The notes below the pieces were generated by a model. It ran no database searches. It had not been told where the DNA came from and was given only the letters and a program-made list of their open reading frames with translations. Of a DNA stretch of 64,000 nucleotides, positions 54,793 to 64,000 are shown piece after piece; position 1 is the stretch's first letter, and each line of letters opens with the position of its first letter. The DNA comes from an uncultured Alloprevotella sp. (GTDB taxonomy: Bacteria > Bacteroidota > Bacteroidia > Bacteroidales > Bacteroidaceae). The position numbers were made by a program, and so were the translations under genes. The stretch covers positions 186,001 to 250,000 of the forward strand of contig CALUNU010000001.1 in assembly GCA_944322095.1 (NCBI GenBank). The letters are read 5' to 3'.

Positions 54793-54823
54793 CAAAGTTA
54801 GAAAAACGGGCGGATATGGGCAA
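54793..54823 (-). promoter_or_regulatory. Promoter of bamD-rpoZ-DUF4293-ssb
   Basis: On the minus strand TTG (54823-54821), a 20-nt spacer, TAACTTTG (54800-54793). Confidence 0.8.
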
Positions 54824-54886
54824 CGGCTTTTTACAACAATTAAAGAATATCTCGGCAGCAAAACGTTTCAATACTGAGAGGTTGTG

Positions 54887-54894
54887 TATTTTTG
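54887..54894 (+). promoter_or_regulatory. -7 box for uvrB
   Basis: TATTTTTG, a perfect match, ending only 7 nt before the ATG at 54902. The transcript would have almost no leader. Confidence 0.6.
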
Positions 54895-54901
54895 CAGGCA
54901 A

Positions 54902-56944
54902 ATGAAAGCTTTCGATTTGAAATCGGACTATGCCCCCACGGGCGATCAGCCGGAGGCCATCCGGCAGCTCACCGAAGCTGCGCAGCGGGGCGTACCTGCC
55001 CAAACGCTGCTCGGCGTAACGGGGTCGGGCAAGACGTTCACTATTGCCAACGTCATTGCCAACCTGGGAAAGCCCACGCTCGTGCTGAGCCATAACAAAA
55101 CACTGGCGGCTCAGCTCTATGCGGAGTTTAAAGGTTTTTTCCCGAACAACGCAGTGGAATATTACGTCTCGTATTACGACTATTACCAGCCCGAAGCTTA
55201 CATTGCTTCGACCGACACGTACATCGAGAAGGACCTGGCCATCAACGAAGAGATTGACAAGCTGCGCCTGGCGGCCACATCGGCCCTTCTCTCGGGCAGA
55301 AACGACGTGGTGGTCGTGTCGTCGGTGTCGTGCATCTACGGTATGGGCAACCCTGCGGCCTTTTACGAAAACGTGATAGAGCTGAAATGTGGCAGGACGC
55401 TCTCGCCCAACGCCTTGTTGCGCCGTCTCGTCGACAGTCTTTACGTCAGAAACGACGTAGCGCCCAAGGCGGGCAATTTCCGCGTCAAGGGCGATACCGT
55501 CGACATCTATCTGGCGTATGCAGACGAGATCTTGCGCGTTTCGTTCTGGGGCGACGAGATAGACACTATCGAGGAGGTGGATGCGTTGAGCGGTGCGCGC
55601 CTGGCCACGTTTGACGAATATAAGGTCTACCCCGCCAATCTGTTCCTTACAAGCAAGGAGACGCAGGAGCTGGCCATCCGAAAAATCCAGGACGACCTGG
55701 CGGAGCAGGTGGCCCGCTTCAAAAGCATGGGTAAAGAGCTTGAAGCCAAACGCCTTAGCGAGCGCGTGAGCTACGACGTGGAGATGATACGCGAACTGGG
55801 GCATTGCAGCGGCATAGAAAACTATTCGCGCTATTTCGACGGTCGCGAGCCGGGCACGCGGCCCTACTGTCTGCTCGATTTCTTCCCCAAAGATTTTCTT
55901 ATCGTGATAGACGAGAGCCATGTGAGCGTTCCGCAAATCAGTGCGATGTACGGCGGCGACCGCTCGCGCAAGGAGGCCCTTGTGGAGTATGGCTTCCGCC
56001 TGCCGGCAGCGCTCGACAACCGCCCGCTGACGTTCGACGAGTTTCACGAAATGGCCCGGCAGGTCATCTACGTCAGCGCCACGCCGGCCGACTATGAGCT
56101 GCGCGAGAGCGAGGGCGTCGTCGTCGAGCAGGTGATACGCCCCACGGGACTGCTCGATCCGCCCATCGAAGTGCGTCCGGCCGATTTCCCCGTGGACGAC
56201 CTGATGGAAGAAATACACAAGTGCATCGAACGCGACGAGCGGACGCTCGTGACCACGTTGACCAAGCGCATGGCGGAGGAGCTGACCGACTATTTCATGA
56301 AGAACGGCATCCGCACGGCCTACATACACAGCGACGTCGACACGCTCGAACGGGTGCGCATCATGGAAGACCTGCGAAAAGGAATATACCAGGTGCTCGT
56401 GGGGGTTAACCTGCTGCGCGAAGGACTCGACTTGCCCGAAGTGGCCCTCGTGGCCATATTGGACGCTGACAAGGAGGGCTTTCTCCGTTCGCATCGCTCG
56501 CTCACGCAGACGGCAGGGCGGGCCGCGCGCAACGTGAACGGAAGAGTCATCATGTATGCCAACCAGATTACGGCTTCGATGCAGCAGACCATCGACGAAA
56601 CCAACCGAAGACGCGCCAAGCAGATGAGCTACAACATTGAGCACGGCATAACGCCTAGCCAGGTGAAGAAATCGACCGCGCCCAACGAACTGACGCGGCT
56701 GAAGCCCGCAACATCCGAAACGGAAAGCGGGTATCGCATGCCCGAGACGGACGTGGCAATGGTTGCCGAGGAAGCTATCGCCTATCGCAAGGAGCTCCCG
56801 CTGCCCGAGCGCATAGTGCGCGTTCGCGAGAAGATGAAAGAAGCGGCTTCGAAGCTCGACTTCGTGTTGGCGGCCTTGTTGCGCGACGAGTTGATACGGT
56901 TGGAAAAAGAGGCGGGCGAAGCCGAAAGCGGGCGGGATGCATGA
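54902..56944 (+). CDS. uvrB: Excinuclease ABC subunit B
   Basis: A 680-residue UvrB from ATG 54902 (MKAFDLKSDYAPTGDQPEAI). Walker A is GVTGSGKTFT and the DNA-clamping hairpin lies in YYVSYYDYYQPEAY. Helicase motifs include DFLIVIDESHVSVPQI, VGVNLLREGLDLPEVALVAI and QTAGRAARN. A C-terminal UVR motif is present (REKMKEAASKLDFVLAALLR). It verifies damage in nucleotide excision repair with UvrA and UvrC. An ATG at 54884 lies upstream of the -7 box and cannot be the start. Confidence 0.98.
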   Translation: MKAFDLKSDYAPTGDQPEAIRQLTEAAQRGVPAQTLLGVTGSGKTFTIANVIANLGKPTLVLSHNKTLAAQLYAEFKGFFPNNAVEYYVSYYDYYQPEAYIASTDTYIEKDLAINEEIDKLRLAATSALLSGRNDVVVVSSVSCIYGMGNPAAFYENVIELKCGRTLSPNALLRRLVDSLYVRNDVAPKAGNFRVKGDTVDIYLAYADEILRVSFWGDEIDTIEEVDALSGARLATFDEYKVYPANLFLTSKETQELAIRKIQDDLAEQVARFKSMGKELEAKRLSERVSYDVEMIRELGHCSGIENYSRYFDGREPGTRPYCLLDFFPKDFLIVIDESHVSVPQISAMYGGDRSRKEALVEYGFRLPAALDNRPLTFDEFHEMARQVIYVSATPADYELRESEGVVVEQVIRPTGLLDPPIEVRPADFPVDDLMEEIHKCIERDERTLVTTLTKRMAEELTDYFMKNGIRTAYIHSDVDTLERVRIMEDLRKGIYQVLVGVNLLREGLDLPEVALVAILDADKEGFLRSHRSLTQTAGRAARNVNGRVIMYANQITASMQQTIDETNRRRAKQMSYNIEHGITPSQVKKSTAPNELTRLKPATSETESGYRMPETDVAMVAEEAIAYRKELPLPERIVRVREKMKEAASKLDFVLAALLRDELIRLEKEAGEAESGRDA

Positions 56945-56983
56945 TGGAAAAAAGAATGTCGTTTCAATGGCTTGTCGGCCGAT

Positions 56984-57023
56984 GAAAAAATAACGGCCCG
57001 TCGCTGCGACGGGCCGTTGTTGT
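56984..57023. terminator. Bidirectional terminator between uvrB and dapA
   Basis: AACGGCCCGTCG (56992-57003), loop CTG, CGACGGGCCGTT (57007-57018). The minus strand ends in TTATTTTTTC and the plus strand in GTTGTTGT. Confidence 0.9.
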
Positions 57024-57049
57024 ATATGATAATGGCTGCAAGCCGTTGC

Positions 57050-57937
57050 TTAAAAGTCTGAGACGAAGCGGCGGATGCGTTCCATCGTTTCTTGGCGTAC
57101 GGGCACGAGGGGCAGACGCAGCCGGTTGCCGGCTCGCTCCAAAACGGCAAGCAGAGCTTTCACGCCGGCCGGGTTTCCGTCGACCGACATCAGTTTGTAC
57201 AGTTCGTTGAAGCGGCGATGCCACCGCAGCGCGGTGTTGAAGTCGCCCGCCAAAGCGCTGTGAACCATTTCGCCAAACTCGGCAGGATAAGCGTTGCCAA
57301 TAACCGAAATGACCCCCGCGGCACCGGCCGATATGAGTTCGAGCGTGATAGCGTCGTCGCCACTCAGCACGTCGAAACCATCGGGAGCGTCTTTCAGGAT
57401 GTCCTCGATTTGTCCGATCTTGCCCGAAGCCTCCTTGATGGCCACCACGTTAGGGCAGTCGTGTGCGATGCGCAGCGTTGTTGCGGCGTCCAGATTAACA
57501 CCGGTGCGCCCCGGCACGTTGTAGAGAACGACGGGGAGGGGGGGCGACGCGGCGGCCACGTGGCAGAAGTGTTGGTAGAGCCCTTCCTGGCTTGGCTTGT
57601 TGTAGAAAGGGCAGACGATGAGCACGCCATCGACGCCCGTCAGGTCGGCCGTTTGAAGGAAGCGGACAACGCTGGCCGTGTTGTTGCCTCCGCAACCCAA
57701 GAGGATGGGCACGCGCCCATGCACCCACGCCGTCACTTGTCGCGTGATTTCTTCTTTTTCGGCCGCGTCCAAGCACGGCGTTTCGGCCGTAGTGCCCAGA
57801 ACGCAAAGGAAATCGGCGCCATGTCCGATCTGATAGTCTATAATGGAGTGCAGAGCCGGGTAGTCGACAGCCCCGTCGGTCGTAAATGGGGTGGCAACGG
57901 CCACGCCCAGCCCCTTAAATATATTTTCTCTCTTCAT
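57050..57937 (-). CDS. dapA: 4-hydroxy-tetrahydrodipicolinate synthase
   Basis: A 295-residue DapA from ATG 57937 (MKRENIFKGLGVAVATPFTT). It has the conserved LGTTAETPCL, the active-site tyrosine in VVLYNVPGRTG and the Schiff-base lysine in VVAIKEASG. It condenses pyruvate with aspartate semialdehyde on the lysine/diaminopimelate path. The frame is open to 58021, but that part covers the promoter. A perfect -7 box lies 26 nt upstream. Monocistronic. Confidence 0.97.
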   Translation of the reverse strand: MKRENIFKGLGVAVATPFTTDGAVDYPALHSIIDYQIGHGADFLCVLGTTAETPCLDAAEKEEITRQVTAWVHGRVPILLGCGGNNTASVVRFLQTADLTGVDGVLIVCPFYNKPSQEGLYQHFCHVAAASPPLPVVLYNVPGRTGVNLDAATTLRIAHDCPNVVAIKEASGKIGQIEDILKDAPDGFDVLSGDDAITLELISAGAAGVISVIGNAYPAEFGEMVHSALAGDFNTALRWHRRFNELYKLMSVDGNPAGVKALLAVLERAGNRLRLPLVPVRQETMERIRRFVSDF

Positions 57938-57963
57938 AGCCGAAGTGTTTGTTTCTATGCGTG

Positions 57964-57971
57964 CAAAGATA
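57964..57971 (-). promoter_or_regulatory. -7 box for dapA
   Basis: CAAAGATA on the plus strand reads TATCTTTG on the minus strand, a perfect match. Confidence 0.65.
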
Positions 57972-58132
57972 GTGCAAATGAGAGGAAAGAGCGGGGAAAA
58001 ACGAATGTTTTTCACAAGCACTTTCCCGAATGCCGCCTTATCTTATGAAAAGATAGTGCAAACCGAAGCGTAGCAGGACGCAAAACCGCGCTTTTCCTTT
58101 TCATTCCCGAAGGCAGCTCCGTTCTCTTAAAA

Positions 58133-58561
58133 TTATCGTGCGGCAGAGCGTCCCGACGCCTCCTCTACAAAATGAGCAATGAGCGGAAGCATGTCCTCCG
58201 GCGCCGACAAATCGCGACAAAGCGTCTCAACGGGACACCATCCTGTGCCTTGTCTGTTCTGGATGTGGGGCACTTCCGTGTCAAACTGGATATCAATGCC
58301 GGCGCTACGCAGCACGGCAAGCGCCGGTGAGCTGACAACGTCGGCATGCACCGCCTTGACGCCACCCAGCACCATCAGGGCCGCGGCTCCTTTGCCCACC
58401 ACTTTGTCGGCCACGCACGCCCCGCGCAGGAATCCCGGTTCGTCGCGCAGCAAACGGAACAAATCGAAAATGCCACGCGAGGAAAACGTCCGCACTTCGG
58501 ACTGGTGACGGATGACGCACGAATAACGCCCTTGATGCAGCAGAGAAATCAGTTCATTCAT
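58133..58561 (-). CDS. DUF1893 family protein
   Basis: A 142-residue soluble protein. The N-terminus MNELISLLHQGRYSCVIRHQ and the segments GIFDLFRLLRDEPGFLRGACVADKVVGKGAAALM and HADVVSSPALAVLRSAGIDI match DUF1893. The start at 58561 is preferred because the -7 box at 58585-58592 would place the transcription start just ahead of the alternative ATG at 58576. Cysteines in CVADK and a WCPVE segment are present. Function unknown; the family resembles cytidine-deaminase-like folds only loosely. Confidence 0.85.
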   Translation of the reverse strand: MNELISLLHQGRYSCVIRHQSEVRTFSSRGIFDLFRLLRDEPGFLRGACVADKVVGKGAAALMVLGGVKAVHADVVSSPALAVLRSAGIDIQFDTEVPHIQNRQGTGWCPVETLCRDLSAPEDMLPLIAHFVEEASGRSAAR

Positions 58562-58584
58562 GAGGATATCTTTCATTCGCGCTG

Positions 58585-58592
58585 CAAAGTTA
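58585..58592 (-). promoter_or_regulatory. -7 box for the DUF1893 gene
   Basis: CAAAGTTA on the plus strand reads TAACTTTG on the minus strand, a perfect match. Confidence 0.65.
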
Positions 58593-58749
58593 GCGCAAAG
58601 TTGGGACGGGAGAGAACGCATATTACAGTAAACGTTACCTTCTTTACGGAATCGGGCGGCTAAGCGCGGTCTGTTAATTATTTCGTCTCGTTTTACGAGA
58701 CGTGGCCCTTTCTTTCGTGGAAATAGCTGCTTGTTACGTGGTTTTTTCC

Positions 58750-58757
58750 TAATTTTG
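58750..58757 (+). promoter_or_regulatory. -7 box for lysS
   Basis: TAATTTTG, a perfect match, 29 nt before the ATG at 58787. A perfect 8-bp inverted repeat CGTCTCGT/ACGAGACG lies upstream at 58684-58702. Confidence 0.65.
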
Positions 58758-58786
58758 CCGGAGAAACATCAAAAAGAAAATTCATA

Positions 58787-60526
58787 ATGAATATATTGGA
58801 ACTTAGCGAACAGGAGATAGGCCGTCGCGAGGCTTTGGCGCGATTGCGTGAAATGGGGATAGAGCCGTACCCGGCAGCCGAGTATCCCGTGAATGCCTAT
58901 TCTACTGAAATTAAGTCGTCATATAAAGACGGTGAGGAGCCGCGTGAAGTGTGCATCGCGGGCCGCATGATGAGCCGTCGCGTAATGGGCAAAGCGAGCT
59001 TTGCCGAAATAATGGACTCAAAAGGGCGTATCCAGGTGTATATAACGCGCGACGATATTTGCCCGGGCGAGGATAAAACTTTTTATACAACGGTATTCAA
59101 GAAACTGCTCGACTTGGGCGACTTCGTGGGCGTAAAGGGCTACGTGTTCCGCACGCAGACGGGAGAAATCAGCGTTCATGCACGTGAGTTGACGCTGCTG
59201 GCCAAGAGCGTGAAGCCGTTGCCCGTTGTGAAGGAGCGTGACGGCGTGGTTTACGACGCCTTCGACGACGCCGAGATGCGTTATCGCCAGCGTTACGTGG
59301 ACCTGATTGTCAATCCCGGCGTGAAGGAGACTTTTGAAAAGCGCTCGCGCGTGTTTAAGTCGATGCGCGACTTCTTCGACAAAGACGGTTACATGGAAGT
59401 GGAGACGCCTATTCTCCAACCAATACCGGGAGGTGCCAGCGCCCGGCCGTTCATCACGCACCACAACGCGCTGAACGTAGATTTGTACCTGCGTATTGCT
59501 TGCGAGCTTTATCTGAAACGGCTGATTGTCGGAGGTTTCGAAGGCGTGTACGAGTTCTCCAAAAATTTCAGGAACGAGGGAATGGATCGCAACCACAATC
59601 CCGAGTTTACATGCATGGAGCTGTACGTACAGTATAAGGATTATCAGTGGATGATGGCGTATACGGAACGCCTCTTGGAGAAAATCTGTATGGACGTCAA
59701 CGGTACGACAGAAGTAAAGGTGGGCGACAACGTGATCTCGTTTAAAGCTCCGTTCCGCCGCGTGCGTCTGCTCGACGCAATAAAGGAAAAGACAGGATAC
59801 GACCTGGAAGGGATGGAAGAGGAGGAGATACGCGACGTATGCCGCCGGCTGAATATGACGGAAATAGACGAAACTTACGGGAAAGGGAAGATGATCGATG
59901 AGATCTTCGGAGCTTTTTGCGAGGGTTCCTATGTTCAGCCGACTTTCATCACAGATTATCCCATTGAGATGAGCCCTTTGACGAAACGGCACCGAAGCAA
60001 TCCCGAGTTGACGGAAAGATTTGAGCTGATGGTCAACGGAAAAGAGCTTGCCAACGCTTATAGCGAGCTGAACGACCCGATAGATCAGGAGGAACGTTTC
60101 AGAGAACAACTGCGACTGAGCGAGAAGGGCGACGACGAGGCGATGTTTATCGACGCCGACTTCTTGCGCGCCATGCAGTATGGCATGCCGCCCATGTCGG
60201 GCATCGGCATCGGGATGGATCGACTGGTCATGCTGATGACAGGTCAGACGTCCATTCAGGAGGTTCTCTTCTTCCCGCAGATGAGGCCGGAGAAAAAGCC
60301 CCGGCGCGACGGCGTAGATAAATATGTAGAGGTGGGAATACCGGCAGATTTGGTGCCACTCTTGCAAAAGGCCGGCTATAACGTCGTGGCTGACCTGTGC
60401 GAGGGAAATCCTCAGAAAATTCAGCAGCAGATAGGCGACATCGTGAAGCGTTATAAGCTGGAAATAGAAAAACCGTCCGTAGAAGATATTCGAGGCTGGA
60501 TAGAGCGCTTGCAGGAAACGCGGTAA
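58787..60526 (+). CDS. lysS: Lysyl-tRNA synthetase (class II)
   Basis: A 579-residue class II LysRS. It has an OB-fold anticodon domain (about 60-165), motif 1 ([20 protein letters not shown]), motif 2 ([20 protein letters not shown]) and motif 3 ([20 protein letters not shown]). A C-terminal extension of about 70 residues (about 510-579; [20 protein letters not shown] and so on) exceeds the 505-residue E. coli enzyme and is, to my knowledge, common in Bacteroidetes. It heads lysS-gpsA-pgi-HAD. Confidence 0.97.
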   Translation: MNILELSEQEIGRREALARLREMGIEPYPAAEYPVNAYSTEIKSSYKDGEEPREVCIAGRMMSRRVMGKASFAEIMDSKGRIQVYITRDDICPGEDKTFYTTVFKKLLDLGDFVGVKGYVFRTQTGEISVHARELTLLAKSVKPLPVVKERDGVVYDAFDDAEMRYRQRYVDLIVNPGVKETFEKRSRVFKSMRDFFDKDGYMEVETPILQPIPGGASARPFITHHNALNVDLYLRIACELYLKRLIVGGFEGVYEFSKNFRNEGMDRNHNPEFTCMELYVQYKDYQWMMAYTERLLEKICMDVNGTTEVKVGDNVISFKAPFRRVRLLDAIKEKTGYDLEGMEEEEIRDVCRRLNMTEIDETYGKGKMIDEIFGAFCEGSYVQPTFITDYPIEMSPLTKRHRSNPELTERFELMVNGKELANAYSELNDPIDQEERFREQLRLSEKGDDEAMFIDADFLRAMQYGMPPMSGIGIGMDRLVMLMTGQTSIQEVLFFPQMRPEKKPRRDGVDKYVEVGIPADLVPLLQKAGYNVVADLCEGNPQKIQQQIGDIVKRYKLEIEKPSVEDIRGWIERLQETR

Positions 60527-60568
60527 CGGCTGCTTGCACGAGGTGTGCTGACAATATGATGGCAACGC

Positions 60569-61567
60569 ATGGGAGACTGGTGTGAGAAAATCGCGATAAT
60601 TGGCGGGGGCAGTTGGGCTACGGCCATTGCAAAAATGGTTCTCGAAAAGGTAGAGCGCATTACGTGGTATATGCGTTCAGACGAGTCCATAGCAGAATTC
60701 AAGCGGCTGGAACATAATCCCTCTTACCTGACGGATGTTCGTTTTGACGTGTCGCGTATCAGTTTTACGAGCGATATAAACGAAGCTGTCCGCGCAGCTG
60801 ACACGCTGATTTTCGTAACGCCTTCTCCTTACCTGAAAGGACAGTTGAAGAAGCTGAAGGCAAAGCTGACGGGCAAGTTTGTTATTACGGCTATCAAGGG
60901 CATTGTGCCCGATGAGAACCTTGTCTGTTCGGAGTATTTCAGACAAGTGTATAATGTCCCCGACGAGAACCTGGCTGTGCTCGGAGGTCCCAGTCATGCC
61001 GAGGAGGTTGCGCTCGGCCGCCTCACTTATCTGACTGTTGGCTGCGCCGATCAGGAAAAGGCGCGTTGTTTTGCCGACTTGATTGCGAGCGGATACGTTA
61101 AGACGAAAACGAGTGCCGATGTTATTGGGATTGAATATGCCTCGGTGCTGAAAAACGTATATGCCATAGCGGTAGGTATTTGCAACGGACTGAAATATGG
61201 CGACAATTTTCAGGCTGTGCTCATGTCGAACGCCGTTCAGGAAATGAATCGTTTCCTTCGTGCTGTTTATCCCATCGACCGAAATGTTTACGACTCGGTT
61301 TATTTGGGCGATTTGCTGGTGACTGGATATTCCAACTTCTCGCGCAACCGCGTGTTTGGTACGATGATAGGGAAGGGATATTCGGTGAAAAGCGCCCAAA
61401 TAGAGATGGAAATGATAGCAGAAGGCTATTATGGTACAAAATGCATGAAAGATATTAATTGGCACTTCCATGTAAATATGCCCATATTGGACGCGGTTTA
61501 CAACATCCTGTATGAACGCATTGCGCCGGCCATTGAAATAAAATTGCTGACGGATTCTTTCAGATGA
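60569..61567 (+). CDS. gpsA: Glycerol-3-phosphate dehydrogenase [NAD(P)+]
   Basis: A 332-residue GpsA. The Rossmann dinucleotide loop is [13 protein letters not shown], then [21 protein letters not shown] and the catalytic lysine region [16 protein letters not shown]. It reduces dihydroxyacetone phosphate to sn-glycerol-3-phosphate for phospholipid synthesis, drawing on the substrate shared with TpiA. It lies 42 nt after lysS. Cytoplasmic. Confidence 0.96.
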   Translation: MGDWCEKIAIIGGGSWATAIAKMVLEKVERITWYMRSDESIAEFKRLEHNPSYLTDVRFDVSRISFTSDINEAVRAADTLIFVTPSPYLKGQLKKLKAKLTGKFVITAIKGIVPDENLVCSEYFRQVYNVPDENLAVLGGPSHAEEVALGRLTYLTVGCADQEKARCFADLIASGYVKTKTSADVIGIEYASVLKNVYAIAVGICNGLKYGDNFQAVLMSNAVQEMNRFLRAVYPIDRNVYDSVYLGDLLVTGYSNFSRNRVFGTMIGKGYSVKSAQIEMEMIAEGYYGTKCMKDINWHFHVNMPILDAVYNILYERIAPAIEIKLLTDSFR

Positions 61568-61661
61568 TACTGGCAGTATATGCTGTCGGCATTACTTTCG
61601 GCATTCAATTGCCAACGAAGAGATTTTGCAAGATTTGAATATAATAAGCATTGAACTGAGT

Positions 61662-63011
61662 ATGAAAAATTTAAGTCTGAACGTAGAGAATGCATTATCC
61701 TTTTTGCCCAAAGGAACATTGGACAAATGGGCTCCTGCCGTAGCGAAAGCTCACGCTTCGCTCGAAGACGGAAGCTGTGCCGGGAACGATTTCCTGGGTT
61801 GGTTGCATCTGCCGTCGTCAACGCCGGAGGCATTGCTTTCAGAAATAGAGCAAACAGCGGCTGTTTTGCGTCAAAACTGCGATACCGTTGTGGTAGCGGG
61901 CATAGGCGGCAGCTATCTGGGAGCAAGAGCCGTGATAGAAGCGCTTTCGGACAGCTTCGATTGGCTGAAAACTGACAGAAAAAATCCCGCCGTCCTTTTT
62001 GCGGGCAACAACATCGGGGAAGATTATCTCTACGAGCTGTGCGAATATCTGAAAGGCCGTCGTTTTGGCGTAATAAATATATCCAAATCGGGTACGACGA
62101 CGGAAACGGCTCTGGCTTTCCGTTTGTTGAAAAAGCAGTGCGAAGAGCAGCGAGGCGTGGAGACTGCCCGCAAGGTGATCGTGGCCGTTACCGATGCCCG
62201 CAAGGGAGCTGCACGTGTTATGGCCGACAAGGAAGGCTATAAGAGCTTTATTATCCCCGACAATGTGGGAGGCCGTTTCTCCGTGCTGACGCCGGTGGGC
62301 CTTCTTCCGGTTGCTTGTGCCGGGTTCGACATTCGCCAGCTGATGGCGGGGGCTGCCGATATGGAGAAGGCGTGTGCTCTGTCCGTGCCGATGGAGGAAA
62401 ATCCTGCCTGCCTGTACGCTGCGGTGCGTAATGCGCTGTACAACGATGGCAAGAAGATTGAAATACTTGTCAACTTCCAGCCCAAATTGCATTACATGAA
62501 CGAGTGGTGGAAGCAGCTTTATGGAGAAAGTGAAGGAAAGGATGGAAAAGGTATTTTCCCGGCCGCTGTCGACTTTACGACCGACCTTCATTCCATGGGG
62601 CAGTGGATCCAGGAAGGGGAGCGCACAATTTTCGAGACGGTCGTTTCTGTTGAGACGCCGGCGCATGAGATGTATTTCCCTCACGACGACGAAAATCTGG
62701 ATGGCCTGAACTTCTTGGAAGGCAAGCGCGTTGACGAAGTAAACAAGATGGCTGAGCTGGGAACGCAGCTGGCCCATGTTGACGGCGGGGTGCCCAATTT
62801 GCGCATCTCCGTTCCCGAGCTGAACGAGTATTACCTCGGCCAGCTGATTTATTTCTTCGAACTGGGTTGCGGCATCAGCGGCAACGTTTTGGGAGTAAAC
62901 GCCTTCAACCAGCCCGGCGTCGAGGCGTACAAGAAAAACATGTTTGCATTGCTCGGAAAACCGGGCTACGAGGAGGAAACTCAGAAAATGCAGGCGCGTT
63001 TGGCGAAATAA
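61662..63011 (+). CDS. pgi: Glucose-6-phosphate isomerase
   Basis: A 449-residue Pgi from ATG 61662 ([15 protein letters not shown]), the short form found in Bacteroidetes and Firmicutes. [11 protein letters not shown] and the phosphate-binding [14 protein letters not shown] are intact, followed by [29 protein letters not shown] and a C-terminal catalytic-lysine region ([16 protein letters not shown]). It interconverts glucose-6-phosphate and fructose-6-phosphate. It lies 94 nt after gpsA and 15 nt before a HAD gene. Confidence 0.97.
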   Translation: MKNLSLNVENALSFLPKGTLDKWAPAVAKAHASLEDGSCAGNDFLGWLHLPSSTPEALLSEIEQTAAVLRQNCDTVVVAGIGGSYLGARAVIEALSDSFDWLKTDRKNPAVLFAGNNIGEDYLYELCEYLKGRRFGVINISKSGTTTETALAFRLLKKQCEEQRGVETARKVIVAVTDARKGAARVMADKEGYKSFIIPDNVGGRFSVLTPVGLLPVACAGFDIRQLMAGAADMEKACALSVPMEENPACLYAAVRNALYNDGKKIEILVNFQPKLHYMNEWWKQLYGESEGKDGKGIFPAAVDFTTDLHSMGQWIQEGERTIFETVVSVETPAHEMYFPHDDENLDGLNFLEGKRVDEVNKMAELGTQLAHVDGGVPNLRISVPELNEYYLGQLIYFFELGCGISGNVLGVNAFNQPGVEAYKKNMFALLGKPGYEEETQKMQARLAK

Positions 63012-63026
63012 AAAAACGTCTTTCGC

Positions 63027-63773
63027 ATGAAAGATCTTGCAGAAGTCTGGCAGCTGGCAAAAGCTGACTATCTGAAAAAGCATGGCTTCGGGGATATTTC
63101 CCTGAAAGCCGTGCTTTTTGATATGGACGGCGTTCTTTTCGATTCCATGCCGCTTCATGCGTCGTCATGGAGGCAGGTATGCCAACGTTTCGGGCTGCAT
63201 ATATCGCCCGATGAGGCCTATCGTTTCGAGGGTCGCACGGGTGCCTCAACCATCAACCTGCTTGTAAGGCGCGAATGGGGGCGCGACGCCACGCCCGAGG
63301 AGGTGCGCGACATTTACGAGGAAAAATGTAAGCTTTTCAACGCAGCTGGCGAAGCTCCGCAGATGCCGGGTGCCGAAGCGTTGCTGCAAAAGGTGCAGCG
63401 CGACGGACTTACAGCCTTGGTCGTGACGGGCAGCGGTCAGCTGTCGTTGCTTCGCCGTTTGGAGTCGAACTTTCCCGGAGTCTTTTCGGCAGAAAAAATC
63501 ATTTCGAGCAAGGATGTCGTTCACGGGAAGCCCTCGCCCGAGCCTTATCTGAAAGGTTTGGAAAAGGCAGGCGTCCGTCCGTGGGAAGCTCTTGTCGTTG
63601 AAAATGCTCCTTTGGGCGTGCGTGCCGGCGTTGCAGCCGGCGTGTTCACGGTGGCGCTCAACACGGGCCCCTTGCCCGACGCCGCTTTGCTCAACGAAGG
63701 GGCCAACGTGCTGTTTCCTTCCATGCAGGCTTTCTGCGATGCGTGGGAGGCATTTTATGCTTCGATCGGATAG
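63027..63773 (+). CDS. HAD-superfamily phosphatase (beta-phosphoglucomutase-like)
   Basis: A 248-residue HAD hydrolase with an N-terminal extension of 26 residues. Motif I is FDMDGVLFDSM, motif II VTGSGQ, the motif III lysine is in HGKPSPEPY, and motif IV is VVENAPLGVRAGVAAG, where the usual ED pair is EN. A helical cap follows motif I. It is cotranscribed with pgi (15-nt gap), which suggests a sugar-phosphate substrate. It is a distant paralogue of the HAD at 42265. Confidence 0.88.
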   Translation: MKDLAEVWQLAKADYLKKHGFGDISLKAVLFDMDGVLFDSMPLHASSWRQVCQRFGLHISPDEAYRFEGRTGASTINLLVRREWGRDATPEEVRDIYEEKCKLFNAAGEAPQMPGAEALLQKVQRDGLTALVVTGSGQLSLLRRLESNFPGVFSAEKIISSKDVVHGKPSPEPYLKGLEKAGVRPWEALVVENAPLGVRAGVAAGVFTVALNTGPLPDAALLNEGANVLFPSMQAFCDAWEAFYASIG

Positions 63774-63813
63774 CGCCGGATGGCGGTTCCGTTTTGTTCA
63801 AAAGTTTAAGGAA

Positions 63814-63857
63814 AAGGCTTCCCTCAGGCGGTTAACGTCGGGGAAGCCTTCTCTTTT
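63814..63857. terminator. Terminator after the lysS-gpsA-pgi-HAD group
   Basis: AAGGCTTCCC (63814-63823) pairs with GGGAAGCCTT (63841-63850), followed by CTCTTTTT. The minus side ends in TTTTCCTT, so it may also serve the DUF1015 gene. Confidence 0.85.
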
Positions 63858-63872
63858 TCAGTTAGCGGGAGC

Positions 63873-64000
63873 TTAGTCGAGTTTATGGATGACCAGTCCG
63901 CTCCGCAACTTAGGTTCGAACCATGTGGCCTTGGGCGGCATGATTTTTCCGCTGTCGGCAATGTTCATGATCTGATCCATGCTGACGGGATAGAGGGCCA
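63873..64000 (-). CDS. DUF1015 family protein, C-terminal end
   Basis: Partial gene; its 5' part lies beyond the right edge. The minus strand reads ALYPVSMDQIMNIADSGKIM, then PPKATWFEPKLRSGLVIHKLD, then TAA at 63873-63875. This closing segment (MPPK-TWFEPKLRSGL) is the conserved C-terminus of DUF1015 proteins. Function unknown. It converges on the pgi-HAD group across a shared terminator. Confidence 0.8.
   Translation of the reverse strand, partial: ALYPVSMDQIMNIADSGKIMPPKATWFEPKLRSGLVIHKLD

Noticed and set aside
54773..56644. 623-codon frame antisense to uvrB
   Set aside because: Shadow frame; uvrB motifs are complete on the other strand and the frame runs across the bamD/uvrB promoters.
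59018..60565. 515-codon frame antisense to lysS
   Set aside because: Shadow of lysS with no recognisable domain.

Overview
The window is chromosomal DNA from a member of the Bacteroidales, most like Prevotellaceae or Bacteroidaceae. The evidence is the gene content (DUF4270, DUF4293 and DUF4296 proteins, GldE, a BT_3928-type DoxX protein, a BACON-domain M60 peptidase, a serine-type sulfatase, and an ATP synthase operon ordered D-C-x-B-E-F-H-A-G). It also comes from the promoters: more than twenty genes are preceded by a Bacteroidetes -7 box (TAnnTTTG), often with TTG or TTTG about 20 bp upstream. Coding density is high. I see no rRNA operon, CRISPR array, prophage, insertion sequence or replication origin. 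One tRNA gene, tRNA-Gly(CCC), is present.

Layout. 1-8.9 kb: the end of an ABC-F ATPase, rarA, a PiT phosphate transporter, an unknown conserved protein, a coiled-coil protein with zapA, rny, and nagB. 9.3-14.8 kb: a secreted-protein cluster (sulfatase, leucine-rich repeat protein, M60 mucinase-like peptidase), the only clearly accessory, host-glycan-facing part. 15-19.6 kb: panD-panC, divergent from a short GT5-like protein, a DUF4270 lipoprotein and a sugar nucleotidyltransferase. 19.7-23.5 kb: a galactose operon (galM-gluP-galK). 24-29 kb: DUF1599, a DoxX protein fused in frame to triosephosphate isomerase, a SPOR protein, folE, tRNA-Gly and pfkA. 29.2-36.4 kb: the F-type ATP synthase operon. 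36.7-40.1 kb: a BlaI / M56-TonB / lipoprotein locus with scars of a tandem duplication. 40.3-50.3 kb: rpsA, a HAD phosphatase, panB, then ileS-dksA-like-lspA-DUF4296 and an outer-membrane barrel. 50.6-54.8 kb: bamD-rpoZ-DUF4293-ssb-gldE-PPTase. 54.9-64 kb: uvrB, dapA, DUF1893, then lysS-gpsA-pgi-HAD, ending inside a DUF1015 gene.

Functionally, the galactose operon, pfkA, tpiA, pgi and gpsA cover sugar entry into glycolysis and glycerolipid synthesis. panB, panC and panD are the pantothenate branch, and the phosphopantetheinyl transferase uses coenzyme A derived from it. nagB and the sulfatase/M60 cluster suggest use of host mucin sugars. No complete new system is evident. The most unusual items are the duplicated and partly deleted BlaI/M56-TonB/lipoprotein locus with its 60-bp repeat and candidate operator, the DoxX-TpiA fusion, a 64-nt near-perfect hairpin downstream of atpG, and a possible pseudoknot between tRNA-Gly and pfkA. 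All assignments rest on reading the sequence and on knowledge of protein families; no database search was run.
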